From Mytilus galloprovincialis (lineage: Eukaryota > Mollusca > Bivalvia > Mytilida > Mytilidae), in NCBI RefSeq assembly GCF_965363235.1, contig NC_134840.1, positions 94,810,416-94,874,415 of the forward strand: a DNA stretch of 64,000 bases, in the 5' to 3' direction. The position numbers and the translations under genes are program-made. A model generated the notes under the pieces. The model saw only the letters and a program-made list of their open reading frames with translations, made no database searches and was not told where the DNA came from. Of the stretch, positions 28,366 to 40,906 are shown piece by piece. Every line of letters begins with the position of its first letter. Positions within the stretch are counted from its first letter, which is position 1.

Positions 28366-31300
28366 GAATTTAATTATCCAACCGATTGTCCAAAAAAACA
28401 AAACACTTGCTGCATGTGTGAAGGACTGTGAACATACTGCCATTGTCAAGAACACAACTTACATTATAAGCTGTTACTTAATAAGTCTAAAAGGAAGTTG
28501 TAAATATCTAACATGATAGTCACGCTATTTTTAATTACGGAAATAAAATGAACAAATACATTACTTACATATTGTTGGAATAGGTTGTTGCTATGGACGC
28601 AAACCTTTTTTCCAATTATTTGCAGTAAATAGTCGATAAAATATATACTGATGTGATTCAAGTCTTGTTCAAAATTGAATGTTTATATAAATCTTCCTAT
28701 ATCAAGATCAAGATCAAAAGTTTAAGGAAATTGTAAACCAATTGAAGCGTTTTGTTTACATTTAAACTAAAAATCAATAACAAATACACAATATATGGAA
28801 TTTAAAAGCGCATGCGTAACTATCATGACTATATATATATATATCCAGAGCCCATACATTTATTCAAGAAAATTTCATTCTTGTTCTGAAATAAATAAAA
28901 TCTTGTCTGATTTCAAACAAATCAAAATTTTCTTTTGAATTGAATATGTAGAAAGTAATTCCCCCCTCAACAGAAATCATCATTATCATCGCGGTAAATT
29001 TTATTTTCAGACATTTCTGGAATACGCGGGATTCGGTTAAACCTATTTTTTTGTTTTGTAACCAAATTTATCACTTTGATATCTAAAAACGAAATACTTT
29101 AACAGTTTTTCTCACAAATTATATTTAAAAGAAAGTATCACCATTAAGTTTTACAATGCAATAGTGAAAAGAAGCAATTCAATAGCGACTATAGAAGGCA
29201 TGCATTTTCCCAAGTTTTCTGAAAATATTCGAAATATCTCATGTGCTCCGTTCTGATCATAACATAAAAATAAAACAAGGATTATCATTACAAAGCGATC
29301 CAAAGAAAAAGTGACAGAAACAGTTTGATTTACAGTAACCCCCCTTTTTTCCCGCCCCGTCACGAATGTTTTATTCATTTTTGGTACTGTTAAAATGGTT
29401 GAAAGAACATCAACATACAAAAATAAGACACAATGATCTTACAAACGTTGTCAATTTATACAATACAAGATAGACAAACAACCTGGATATTAGCCATAAA
29501 CATATATCTTAAAACAATGGAATTATGACACTAATCATCGATAAATTTGATTACTTAACAATAGTTCTTTACATAGTCACAAAGTATAAAACCGGAACCC
29601 AAAACCCCTTAACTGAGGAATATTCTAAATAATAACGTAGTCAGCAATTATTATTTAATGTTACAATATAATAATGAATACTAGATCTTAAACAAAATTA
29701 AAAGGTGAGTTGTTTAAAATAAGTATTATCGGTTATGTCTGTTTGTTTTTCTAAATTGTTTACTTAAAGTGCACGTCGTTCAAAATCTATTTTCTTGTTT
29801 TTCGGGCTTTGCACACATCATTTCGATTAAAACTGAAATTATTTCAAAGATATATATATCATCGACACTTCACGGATACATGTCACCCTTAAGTTCTTCC
29901 ATAAAAAAATCATTAGAATTTCATTTTCAGAATTTCAAAGATACAAAGGCATGTACCTCTGTATATCATATATATAAGATACAAAAATACGTATGGAAAA
30001 AATATAAACAATATGACGAAATGCACCATCTTTGTTCCTAATTCAATGGTAAACTCGACATTCAGCTTATCAACCTTTCATTCATAGACAATGGACGTAA
30101 AGCAAACAACAACAATCCATCTCATTCATATACGGCTAAACATGGGGAAGATATATAGCTTTACATGTGCTTATTATGCCCAATTCTATAAAACGATTGT
30201 AGTTATATTTAACTATTTATATCTAAATTTTCTCAACCAAAACACGACACAGCATATAAACAACACATTTCCAAAAAAAAAAAAATCTTGTTAGACTGGA
30301 TATATCCAGACCATGTCATTTCTTGGTGCTCATCTATAATAAAACTAGACTCTAGAATCAGTCTATATATCAGTCGATCATCTTCCGACTGCAGTATTTG
30401 TTTTAAAAAATATATACTAGTATGCGGACATTGTCCTATATTCAACCGTTTGGTCACTGCATAGTTTGGTCAGTGTGATACCAAAAATAATCTTATGGTT
30501 ACACTGTTTTAGGGCGCAAAGGTTGTTTCAGATAAGGCTAGGGCTCTTCATTTGTAGCCATTGCAAATTACGAATCTACAGTTCAGAAGAAAAATCAATA
30601 TCATGACTTCAAAGCCTTAAACTCATCATTAAAGTCTTCTGATTAAAAGATGGGGACAAGGTCGGTTATTTTTTGGGGAAGGGGAGGGGGGGTCATAATT
30701 AAATTATAACTTTATTTTTACTGAACTTCTAGCCCATATATCTTCTTGATGAACTATATAGGGACTCATCTACATAATTGCGAATCTGGTATTTCTTATT
30801 TAGGCCTCATTGACTCATCTTAGTTATAGAACTACCATTACTCACACATTTAAGATTTTGTATCTGTTAAATTGGCGTGAGGCGGTTTTTCACATTTCAC
30901 TCATGTTCATGCTATTCACATAATGCACACATTCTTCATTTGAAAGCTATAGGTCAATGGCATCCAGAAAAAGTGCACCTTTCGGGTTTCTCGATTCCTC
31001 ATCCGGATCCATCAGCAGTATTAGTACAGGTATATTGCTCCATTTCACTAACATTCAGAATATTAACAACCTATATCTGTATGGATGAACGCCTGTCCGT
31101 TTGGTGTCATGTCATTTGAACATCTAATAGCATCTAACAGTATGGCTTACTAATATTGCATCAACCGCATTTTTCACATCATCAGAATATTCGTTCATAA
31201 TTACTGCATGACATAAAACTGTTCTTATGCATGGCTCAAAGCTAACGCGTTATTATGTCAATCTTTATACAGCAACCGAACAACACAACAAACTAGTGTT

Positions 31301-32109
31301 ATCTTCGTCGTTTGAACTCTGGTAGATTAAGTATATTTTATATTTCAACTCCGACTTCGTTTCTGATGGTTTTAGTATATTTTGGTAATCTGCTCTGCTC
31401 TTCCTTTTTAGATATCAAGACGTGGATGTATATAACGGCAACTTGTGTCCCCCATAATTTACTTAAATCTTAACCAGATTCATAATTTTATAATTAAAAA
31501 ATGTTTATACAAGACGTGCACAACATGAGTCTAGATAAGACTCGTCAATGACGTTAGAATCAAAACAAAGGCCAATTAATCACAAAAAGTTTCAAAACTT
31601 TCTACGAAAACAGTTCAATCCATCATAAAAATAACAAAAAGGCCAATGCAATGTAAATCGCAGTGAATTCAGAAATATTTGTTGCAGATATAGGTTTCAC
31701 ACAAGTACAAACTCTCATTTTAAATTTTGACATCATTATTTGCAGTGCATGTATAGCAATTCTAGAAAGCGCAATATAAACTCACATATTTGTCCATTGT
31801 TCAACGATCGCAATTATTTATTCACGCAAAAATTTCTTAATTTTCAGTAATTTAAATCAAAATACTGTAGAAAGTCGGAAGATACCAATGGGAGAATCAG
31901 CGCTCAAAAGACGAGGAAAAGCTGCCCAAATCATTAAAAAACGACGAAAACACAAACATCCGTTTATAAATCGCTTCATACAAACTTAGAATAGAGTAAC
32001 ACAAATCACGATGTCGAGAAACATATAAGTTCATTCATTTATTTTATAAGTTCCGAATGAAAGAATTATTCTGTAATCTAATTTACACTGGAACAAAAGT
32101 TACAATATT
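28366..32109. other. No gene seen
   Basis: AT-rich DNA. A (TA)n run lies near 28830-28842 and G-rich DNA at 30675-30692. Open frames such as 29769-30041 and 29151-29420 show no family motifs. The latter contains a signal-peptide-like MIILVLFLCY but no usable splice donor. Confidence 0.45.
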
Positions 32110-32306
32110 TGTTGCAAACGGTATGAATGATATTTACTATTTGTTCCAACGTTAACAGGAACAAGTATTATGCCAGTGTTTATAACAAAGTTTCCAGGGG
32201 AACTTCTGTTAGACAGAATAAATAAATTTTGACAACACAATAACTGAGTGTGATATCAGGTGATAAAAGTTTTATCTTTTTTACAGGGGACATCGGGAAT
32301 CTTGAA

Positions 32307-32499
32307 ATGGCCGATCTGTCATTTGATTCTCAGAATTCATCAAGATTAGAGAGAAAAATGAATATCGATGACGAATTAAAAAGATGTGAAGATTCGTTAC
32401 TTGAAGCACAGGAAACCAATGTTAAGTGCCAAGTAGCACACGAGACCATTGAACGTGTTCTCCATTCTAATAATACCAAAGGAGCAGACATTTTTACAA
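32307..32499 (+). CDS. Ankyrin-repeat protein, first coding exon
   Basis: The acceptor CTTTTTTACAG ends at 32286 and ATG 32307 has a strong context (GAAATGG). The peptide MADLSFDSQNSSRLERKMNI continues with an acidic, helical segment (DELKRCEDSLLEAQE). The exon must end in phase 1 to fit the next exon at 33276. ACAA|GTAACA after 32499 does this, and CCAA|GTATGA after 32532 is an equally phased alternative. Joined to 33276-34741 it gives 552 residues with the first donor. The frame is also open upstream of the ATG, so an earlier exon is possible. Confidence 0.5.
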
Positions 32500-32654
32500 G
32501 TAACAGAGGAAGATGGTCGTCACCTAGACCAAGTATGAATAGCTTTACAAAAAGTGTAGATAAAAAGTGTGATGATGTATTAACGTGTATACTAATTTAC
32601 AGAAAAAAGTACAAAGTCATTTAACTTCTCAACTTAAGATTATATATATATATA

Positions 32655-32970
32655 AGAAGATGTGGTATGAGTGTCAATGAGACAATTCTCCATCCTAGTC
32701 ACGACGTATAAAAAGTAAACAACTATAGGTCAAAGTAAGGCCATCAACACTATCTTAATTATTATGCCCTTATAAACTTTTGGAATAGAAAAAAACGGAA
32801 TTTTCTCTTTCGTATCTGTGCGAAAAAAATATCATTTGTTTTAGAAATTGAATATATAAAAAAGAAGATGTGGTATGATGGCGAATGAGACAAGTCTTCA
32901 CAAAAGACCAAAATGAGTCAAATGATGGCATGATCATCTTCAATCGGAGCTTGCTTATAGTGTCCATGAC
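32655..32970 (+). repeat. Two mussel AAGATGTGGTATG repeat copies in the ankyrin-gene intron
   Basis: Copies start at 32655 and 32863, each beginning AGAAGATGTGGTATGA. They lie between the two ankyrin-gene exons in the sense orientation. Confidence 0.7.
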
Positions 32971-33275
32971 CATTGTCATTTTACATAATATATACCCTTA
33001 CATCTAGTCACAGCGCTCTAAAAATGACTTCCTTAATCTATGTTCGGTTCACAAAGGTCCAACCTAAAGCCAGGCAAATCATTACTTTTGTCCCTACAGT
33101 AGCAAATCAAAAGCGAAATACTGAGGGTCTAAATTCATTTGCCACAAAGCACCACATGTAACTTTATACAAAAATATCTGTTTTTCAAAATGAAAATCTT
33201 CGACTGAAAAATGAAATGCTCTAATATGACTTAGAACATAGCTTTTAGAAATATTTAAATAACTTTTCTTTCTAG

Positions 33276-34741
33276 AAACTGCACCCGCAGATAAACGTAT
33301 GAATGGTGACCAACTCCTCGACGACGAAGATGAATTTGACCTCGACACGAAAAAGACGACACTTCATGGCGCAGCAATATGTGGGGACACAATTCTTATG
33401 GGTCAGTTACTGAAAGTTGGAGCGAGGGTAAATTCGCAAGATAGCAACGGGAAAATACCGCTCCATTACGCAGCTGAGTATGGCCAACTTCCGGCATTGC
33501 GGGTTCTTATCAAATCTGGATCTATTGTTAACATGATAGATAACAGAATTAAGGCTCCACTATTTTATGCAGTGGAACATGGTTACGTGGCCGCCGCCAA
33601 AGAGCTTATTGATAGAGGTGCGTCCGTTAACTGCGCGGATAAACGTAAAAGGATGCCATTACATTGTGCCTCTGAAGACGGAAGGAAAATGATGGTGGAC
33701 CTTCTCCTGCGGACTGGAGCATCCGTGTATTCTATGGACTCTGATATGAAGGCCCCGGTTCACTATGCAGTGGAAAAAAATTACCTGCAGATCACTCAAT
33801 CTCTTGTGATGCATGGCGCACCAGTAAATCAGAGTGACGGAAAACAGCGCAAACCTCTCCACTACGCTGCAGAACTTGGATATATCTCTATAATCGACTT
33901 CTTAGTCCAGCGAGGTGCAACTTTAGACGCCTTAGATTGTAATCTTCGGACACCAATGTTCTTAGCTATTGAGCATGGTCATGATTTTATAGTTCATGCT
34001 TTGATGAATTATGGAGCCTCTGTCAAAACTGCAGACAGAAATCGCCAGACACCTCTCCATGTCGCAGCTTGTAAAGGTTTGGTTGCCACTGCTAATGATC
34101 TGATCAGGAAAGGTTCTCGCCTAGATGTTCAGGATGATGAAGGGAAATCACCCTTATTTTATGCCGTAGAACAACGAGAGATAAGTATGGTGGACACACT
34201 CTTAAAGTCTGGAGCCTCGGTCGATATGATAGACAACAGTGCCAAAAGTCCTCTCCACTATGCCGCCGAAACAAAGGATACAGACCTCATGTATCTGCTG
34301 GCCCAACATGAACTCAAAACATCTAAAACTAAAAATGTTTATCGAAGAGTTCTCGAAGTTGCTATACGGTATAACAATGATTATCTTGGACAGGTCGTTT
34401 GGAACCGCCTTCTGGATAAATATACAGATGCAATCATTGCAAGCGATAGAACGTATCCTTATGACTTTGAATCAAGAGAAACCACTAACATTGTTAAAAT
34501 ACTCCTCCGTATGACCTGCGAGGCTTTCGCTAAAGTTCACAAGGAGAGGTTATGGAAAGCCAGTCCTGAACTTCAAGATGGAAGTGGCGAACGACCACTG
34601 ATTGTGGCATACGTTTTCTTGTGGCCACACACAAAGAAAAAGGTATTCATGGGAATTCCTGTTGTGTACCGCATGTATAGCGCTACCAATGAAACCGATG
34701 CCGGGTATGATGATGTGGATTCTCAGTTTAAGAAATTCTGA
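33276..34741 (+). CDS. Ankyrin-repeat protein, main exon
   Basis: An acceptor CTTTTCTTTCTAG ends at 33275. The frame then reads TAPADKRMNGDQ and continues to the TGA at 34739. Counting from the ATG at 33299 there are 480 residues. Ten ankyrin repeats of 33 residues occupy about 18-345, starting KTTLHGAAICGD and ending PLHYAAETKDTD, with the usual TPLHYAA and G.SV...D signatures. The C-terminal 135 residues (from about TSKTKNVYRR) form an unrecognised domain with LWPHTKKKVFMGIPVVYRMY. Ankyrin arrays bind partner proteins, and no partner or enzyme domain is visible. The whole array lies on one exon. An automated model may start at 33299. Confidence 0.85.
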
Positions 34742-35557
34742 GAAGCTAACAAACAGGATTAACCGATCTCATGACAACAGTTGTAGCCATTTTGTTTTGT
34801 TTATTTCATGCGACTCGTTGACAGTTTTGAAGACGAAAAAAAACATCGTTAAGTTTTGTAGTTTTTTTCTTAGCTGTTAATCATTAAAATGTGTATTTAA
34901 ATACTATATTACGATAATACGTTTTATTCCGAAGTCAAATACAGCTGTTTTATGATACATGCTACATTGTAGGATAAAAAGTTTATACGCACCAATAATA
35001 GAATTTTTATAAAATATTCTTTAATTATACAACACACAAATATAAATGTTTACATGAAATACAATATAAATACAAAAATACAACATATACGAAAGTTTTG
35101 GTTTGATTCGGTTCACATTGAAACAATACACGCATCAATGATTAAGCTCTTGAGAACTTTTTGCAACCGGGGAATGAGGAATTAAAATGAAAACCGACCG
35201 TGATATTCGTTGCCGTCTGCGGATGGAAGCAGGCATTAATAGGACATCAAGTTGGAATCATTCAGGTTTATTTTGGCAGCGCTAAAATTACTAAGATTGC
35301 GTTTTTTTCCTTCAAAACAGGATCATTTCATCTCAACAGAGACATATAATACAAGACTCTGATCTCGATCTCAATAATAAAACAAAATTATCGCATTCTC
35401 TCTATAACGATTTTTTTACTTTTATTTTTGATTTAGTTGTCCACACAGGTACATGTGAAGTATACTTGAAGAGTAAAGTTAAATTCTCTCCCAGTATCTT
35501 TTTTTCAGATTCTTGTAAAGAAAAGCGGTTTATTTTTTGCATTCTAATAGATATATA
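34742..35557. other. 3' flank of ankyrin gene, no further gene
   Basis: ATTAAA at about 34884 is a possible polyadenylation signal, and AATAAA at about 35374 is another. Nothing else is supportable. Confidence 0.35.
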
Positions 35558-35830
35558 GGAAGATGTGATGTGAGCGCCAATGAGACAACGTTCTCTCCAT
35601 CCAAATAACAATTTATAAAAGTAAACCATTATAGGTCAATGTACGGCCTCCAACACGGAGCCTTGGCTCACACCGAACAAAAAAGCTATAAAGGAACCCC
35701 AAATTACTAGTGTAAAACCATTCTAACGGGAAAACCAACTGTCTAATCTATATAAAAAATGAGAAACGAGAAACACGTATAAATTACATAAACAAACGAC
35801 AACTATTGTACATCAGATTCCTGACTTAGG
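35558..35830 (+). repeat. Mussel AAGATGTGGTATG repeat, longer copy
   Basis: It starts GGAAGATGTGATGTGAGCGCC and extends through ATTATAGGTCAATGTACGGCC and ACAAACGACAACTATTG. It includes more of the 3' part of the family than most copies here. Confidence 0.7.
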
Positions 35831-38249
35831 ACAGTTGCAAACAGTAATGTTCTCAATTAAGTACGAACATACATGTAAAATATTACAATAAATCTTCTAT
35901 ACCTCCAAATTCACAAAATGATTGTGTTTCTTCGCAAGCGCTTGCCTATACTGGGCGCTCCTTAAAAAAAACAGACATATAGGCACTTTTCGTATTTTTT
36001 TTTACGGAATTAGATCGAATCCGATTCTTCATTTTTAATTCAGTGACGAAAGAGGTCACAATATAGGGCGTTCTTAATCACGAAACACTTATGTTAAAGT
36101 CACAAAAATGTAAGTTCCTTCTATTATACTTTTATTAAAGCAAGTAGACTAAGTTAGCGGAGTGGTACCAATCTTTGTCTTGAATTTAATAGCAGAATAT
36201 GGAAACTTTCAACATTTTCCATTAACATTTTTATGATGTTAAACCGACTGTGTGATGACTGATCGTCTGATGCATCCGGGCGCAAGTCCTGTTATGATCT
36301 GATGATCGTTAGCTGTCTAAGAGCTCTGTAGAATCACTGATCTCACAGATCACTCTCTCACTTGAGCTCTGTCACTAACTGTAGTATACACAATATGTCT
36401 CTGGTCAATATCACAACAGCTCAAAATATTGGCCACTAAATACACCTATACAATAAATAGAGGTCCATCAAGGGGTAATGACAAGGATTCACTCATAATT
36501 CAGTTTTATCAACATATATCACACTAAACAGGACATGAATATAATCAGAGACATATACAATACTGATACAATTTATAATACTGGTGTAATACAGTCATAA
36601 CAAACAACCACAAGATCAAGGACTTGATTGCTGGTATGTTGCTAAAGTTCTACCCAAGGGAAATCCTGGATGCATACTCTTGATTAATTGATTGCTTAGT
36701 TTTAGGGGACACTAGTGGACAGGCTTTTAAAATGGATCTTTCTGTGTTGTTATCAGCAGAGCAAGTACATGTATTAAAGTATTATACATGTACAGTATAC
36801 ACTGGGGTAAATGTGATCTCCGTAACTGCAGTTACGTATATCCAAAGATGGCGAACGATGTTTCTGGTCAATATTTCTTTTGTCAATTGTGTTATAATTC
36901 TGTATTATTCTTCGGTATTTCGTGTCTTTTATAACGTATTACAATATTTGAAACTGAAATACTAAGTGTTTAATTCATAATTCAACCGCTAAATGGAGAA
37001 AACAGCCATTTAAAATATCGTGATGATATGGGTAACTGAAGTTAATAAATTTTTAATGATATACGTAACTGGAAGTATTGATATCCGTAGAGTAACTGAT
37101 TTTATTTTTAAATAATTCAATCATGTTTGAAATGAAATAAATGTCTCCGGTTATTAAAAGTGTAATAAATATGAATCAGAAATGATCTTCGAAGTTCGAA
37201 GTCTTAAATTATTATGGAAAAAAATGATCAGGCTTCCAATTTTTAATTTCTATATTGTCAGCAGCATGCATGCATAGTGAGCTAAAGGATTGGATAGCTT
37301 ATTATAGATGAAATATAAGTAAAATTGAGAACGGACAGTACTTAAGCAAATGAGAAAAAAAAATCTAAAAAAACACCAAACGAATTGATAACAACTGTCA
37401 TATTCTTAATTTGGCACAAACATTTCCTTAAGTAGAAAATGATAGAGTATAAGCTGGCTGTATAACTAGCTAAGCCCCTAACTTGTATGATAGTCATATA
37501 GGATTCCATTATATTTACAATAATACAAAGCAAACAGACATGATAGGTCAGAAATCAAAATTTGGGGAACGATGCATCTAAGTCAACATAATTTTAAAAT
37601 TTATTACACGATTAACAATTATTTCAACAGAGAAACACAAAATGGCATATACACACGTTAAAGATAGAGTTCATAAAACAAATTTGAGGGCAAGAGTACA
37701 AATTGACCATAGCACCGTAGTACAATGGCTGTATGTATGAATACTGAGCCACCCCAAAAAATAATCAAACAGTACTATAGAGTTAAGGTTAACAATAAAC
37801 ATTTGGACAAAACAAAGTAGCACAAAATCACGTACATCAGATGATAAACAACAAGTACATTAACACAATATTTCAAGACCCCCAAGAGTGACTGCGGTTG
37901 GAAAAATGGTCTCCATTGGTCTACCTCCCCTTAAATTATAGCCATAGTGTTGTATCAGTTTTTGCTGTCCAGGATGCACAAGTACGCATCCACTTCTGGT
38001 CAGAATAGGGACGTTAATTCAGATGCCACATGTTGAGAGAATTCCGTGCTCTTTGTAGATAGGTTAATAACCCTTGTAACAAATCTTTGAGGGGTCCATA
38101 AATGGCCAGTGGCAAAGACAGACTCCCGTCCCTATCCAATCTGCCATACCCGTGGTAGTCCAAATTTCTTTTACCTTCATCCGGGACGGCCTCTGATGCA
38201 AGACTTACCTACTGTATCTATATTTTTTTCTCTTCCTGAACATATATTT

Positions 38250-38650
38250 AATATAAAGAAAATGTGGTACCACTGTAATAGAGACACAAGAGACTAACTG
38301 ACACAGAAATTATTATTTTGGTCACCATACGACATTTAACATTGATCAATGCCCATACCGCATAGTATTCTATAAAATATAATTCAAACAAGTCAACTAA
38401 TGGTCTAGGCCTTATTTAGGTGCCATTTTTTTTTATAAATAACGAAAAACACAGCAACAAATCACATCCAATGCATTGCAGGCTCCTGATTGGTGTCAGA
38501 CCTAGGCAAATACTGGATGTGGCGATGATAAACATGTTAACTGGCGTCCAATGCTCCACTGACTTGGACAGTGGTGTAACAGTACAACATAAGAGAAAGC
38601 TAAAAAAATCAGTTGAAAAGGCTTAACTCATCAGGTGGATACAATTAAAA
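38250..38650 (+). repeat. Near full-length mussel AAGATGTGGTATG repeat
   Basis: It runs from AAGAAAATGTGGTACC through GCCCATACCGCATAGT to CAGGCTCCTGATTGGTG and GACAGTGGTGTAACAG. The order matches the family as I know it. Open frames across it are chance. Confidence 0.65.
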
Positions 38651-38949
38651 ATAATTTGTACACAAAAAAAAAGTGAACGTGGGAGGGTACTTGTACATCC
38701 CAAAAACAAAATCCCAAAATTAAACAGTCACTAAATTAAGATCTGGGAGTAGTCGCAAGTACTGAAAGCTATTTCAAAGCCAAAAAGAAAAATTAAAAAA
38801 TCATGCATCTAAGACTAATTTATCAGTTAATGCACATCCCGCATCCAAGGGATTAAGTGTGAAGAAATCTTAAACAGTAGATTTTTTTTCTAATGTTGTT
38901 AGAACATTGTGGACATATTATTTTTGATCCCGATGATTTCATATATTTA

Positions 38950-39592
38950 GCTTAGCCGTATTTGGCACAACTTTTGCAATTTTGGGTCCTTAATGCTCTT
39001 CAACTTTGTACTTGTTTCAAACGGCTTTTTAACTGTTTTGATATGAGTGTCACTGATGAGTCTTATGAAGACAAAAGGCGTGTCTGGCGTATTTAATAAT
39101 AATCCTGGTACCTTTGATAACTTTTTACACCACTAGGTCGATGCCATGGCATGCACTGCTGGTGGACGTTTCGTCCCCGAGGGTATCGCCAGCCCTGTAG
39201 TCAGCACTTAGGTGTTGACATGAATATCAGTTATATGTCTTTTTAATAACTTTCCTGTGTACAAAACTTTGAATTTTTCGAAAAACTAAGGATTTTCTTA
39301 TCCCAGGAGTAGATTAAATCAATCTAATTAAAACCCGATCTCTCATTGCTCCCGCGCGACATATCAGAAAATGGGAGCGATGAGAGATCAGGTTTTAATT
39401 AGATTGAGATTACATTAGCCGTATTTGGCACAACTTTTTGGAATTTTGGGTCCTCAATGCTCTTCAACTTTGTTCTTGTTTTGGCTTTTTAAATGTTTTG
39501 ATATGAGCGTCACTGATGGGTCTTATGAAGATGAAACGTGCGTCTGGCATATTGAATTATAATTCTGGTACCTTTGATAACTATTTTGACGA
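38950..39592 (+). repeat. Two GAGCGTCACTGATGAG mussel repeat units
   Basis: Units run from CTTAGCCGTATTTGGCAC through GAGTGTCACTGATGAGTC and TCTGGCGTATT to CCTGGTACCTTTGATAAC. The first carries an extension CACCACTAGGTCGATGCC...GGTGTTGACATGAATATC. The second is split by a MITE at 39320-39406. Confidence 0.75.
39320..39406. mobile_element. 87-bp MITE inside a mussel repeat
   Basis: 34-bp inverted ends (CAATCTAATTAAAACC at the left, GGTTTTAATTAGATTG at the right) differ at two positions. Flanks AGATTAAAT (39311-39319) and AGATTACAT (39407-39415) form an 8-9-bp duplication with one mismatch. Uninterrupted copies of the host repeat read GGAATAGATTACCTTAGCC at this point (near 43099). Confidence 0.8.
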
Positions 39593-40028
39593 AATTATGA
39601 CAGATTTATTTCCGAAATAAATGATGGTCAAACTATTTAATCGAGGATAATGAATGAAGCAAAAACAACAAAATTCAACAGTTACGGATATCCTTCTATA
39701 ACCATTTATTACAGTTACGGATATCAACATTTACAGTTACCCATATCCTCGGGATTTTTTTATTTGATGATTTCTCCATTTAGCGGTTGAACTATGACAA
39801 GAAAACGTTGTATGTAAGTTTCAAACTTAGTAATACTTTAGATAAGACACGAAATACTGAAGAATAATACAGAATTATAACACAATTGACAAATAAAATA
39901 TTGACCAGAAACATCGTCCGCCATCTTTGGATATACGTAACTGCAGTTACGGAGATCACATTTACCCCAGTGGTATAGAGGGAGCTGCAAGGCGCTCTCC
40001 AACACCGTCAATAGGTGTCTCTCTCTCC

Positions 40029-40074
40029 CGTTGAGCAAGGATTTGTATTATACTATACAAATCCTTGCGTTGAG
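40029..40074. mobile_element. 32-bp palindromic micro-insertion with 7-bp target duplication
   Basis: A 32-bp sequence whose outer 13-14 bp on each side are perfect inverted repeats (CAAGGATTTGTAT from 40036, ATACAAATCCTTG to 40067) is flanked by CGTTGAG at 40029-40035 and 40068-40074. Its ends match those of 21457-21486. Confidence 0.75.
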
Positions 40075-40497
40075 TAAAAACCAGAATTGGTGTCTTCACC
40101 GTATACATACAGATACAGATACAGAAAGATAAATAAATAAATATGGGCCATTTAAAACGTTAGTTAGATGGAACAAACACCAGTGGGCAGTTCTTCATAG
40201 TTTTAAGAATATAATCCAGCAACATTAAGCAGTTAGTAATTATGAAAAAGTGTAAATTGAACAAATGTGTTTTATGTCATACTTGTTTTAACAATAGACG
40301 ACACTGACAAGTGTCTAAACTGATGTATATCTCAGTGATACTGGCCCCTCCTTTAGTGTTTAAAAATTTGTAAATTATATATATAAGGAATGACTGGAGC
40401 AGGCACCCTTATGGTATGAAAATTGCTGGCTCTTAAAGATTGTACCATTAAAATCACTTCAGGATTAGGAATTTATTTAATTTATTTATTAATTTAT

Positions 40498-40906
40498 TCA
40501 GAGCTCCAGATAAGAATTCACAAATTGGGGTTTTTACCCACCATTTTCTTATGTAATTGGGTGATAAAGTTTTTGAATTGCATTATCAATTTTAATTCAC
40601 CCCCTCAAGCAAATATCAAATTGGGTTTTTCACCACCGAGTTCCTTAAGGTATATGCCTGGCAGTTTTGTATTTTGTCACAACTTATATATGATAAAAAT
40701 AGAATTACGCGAAGACTGTAAACTGATAAGGGTTAATAACGCAAACGATAGAGAATAAAAGCGTTGAAAACTCATGGTTTTGGCATATAATTGAGTTTTC
40801 CTTTGAATTAATTGGGTTATTGAACCCTGCAATGGACAATTGCATTGGGTTTTTAATTATTTGTATTGCGTGATCACGCAAATACGCAGCTTATCTGGAG
40901 CTCTGA
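40498..40906. mobile_element. 409-bp MITE with TCAGAGCTCCAGATAAG ends
   Basis: TCAGAGCTCCAGATAAG at 40498 and CTTATCTGGAGCTCTGA ending at 40906 are a perfect 17-bp inverted pair. TTTAT flanks both sides, but the AT-rich setting makes the duplication uncertain. The interior repeats AATTGGGTTTTT in several places. Confidence 0.7.

Larger units (their letters stand above)
36800..39972. mobile_element. 3.17-kb inverted-repeat DNA transposon, CACTGGGG ends
   Basis: Arms of about 300 bp (36800-37110 and 39660-39972) are inverted copies starting CACTGGGGTAAATGTGATCT. GTATA flanks both ends (36795-36799 and 39973-39977), a 5-bp duplication. The words GATATCCGTAACTG and CAGTTACGGATATC recur several times in each arm. 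No transposase is seen inside. The interior holds mussel repeats (37370-37560, 38250-38650, 38950-39590) and a small MITE. CAC ends plus a 5-bp duplication recall Transib-type elements, but CACTA-type elements also begin CAC, so the superfamily is open. Confidence 0.8.
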
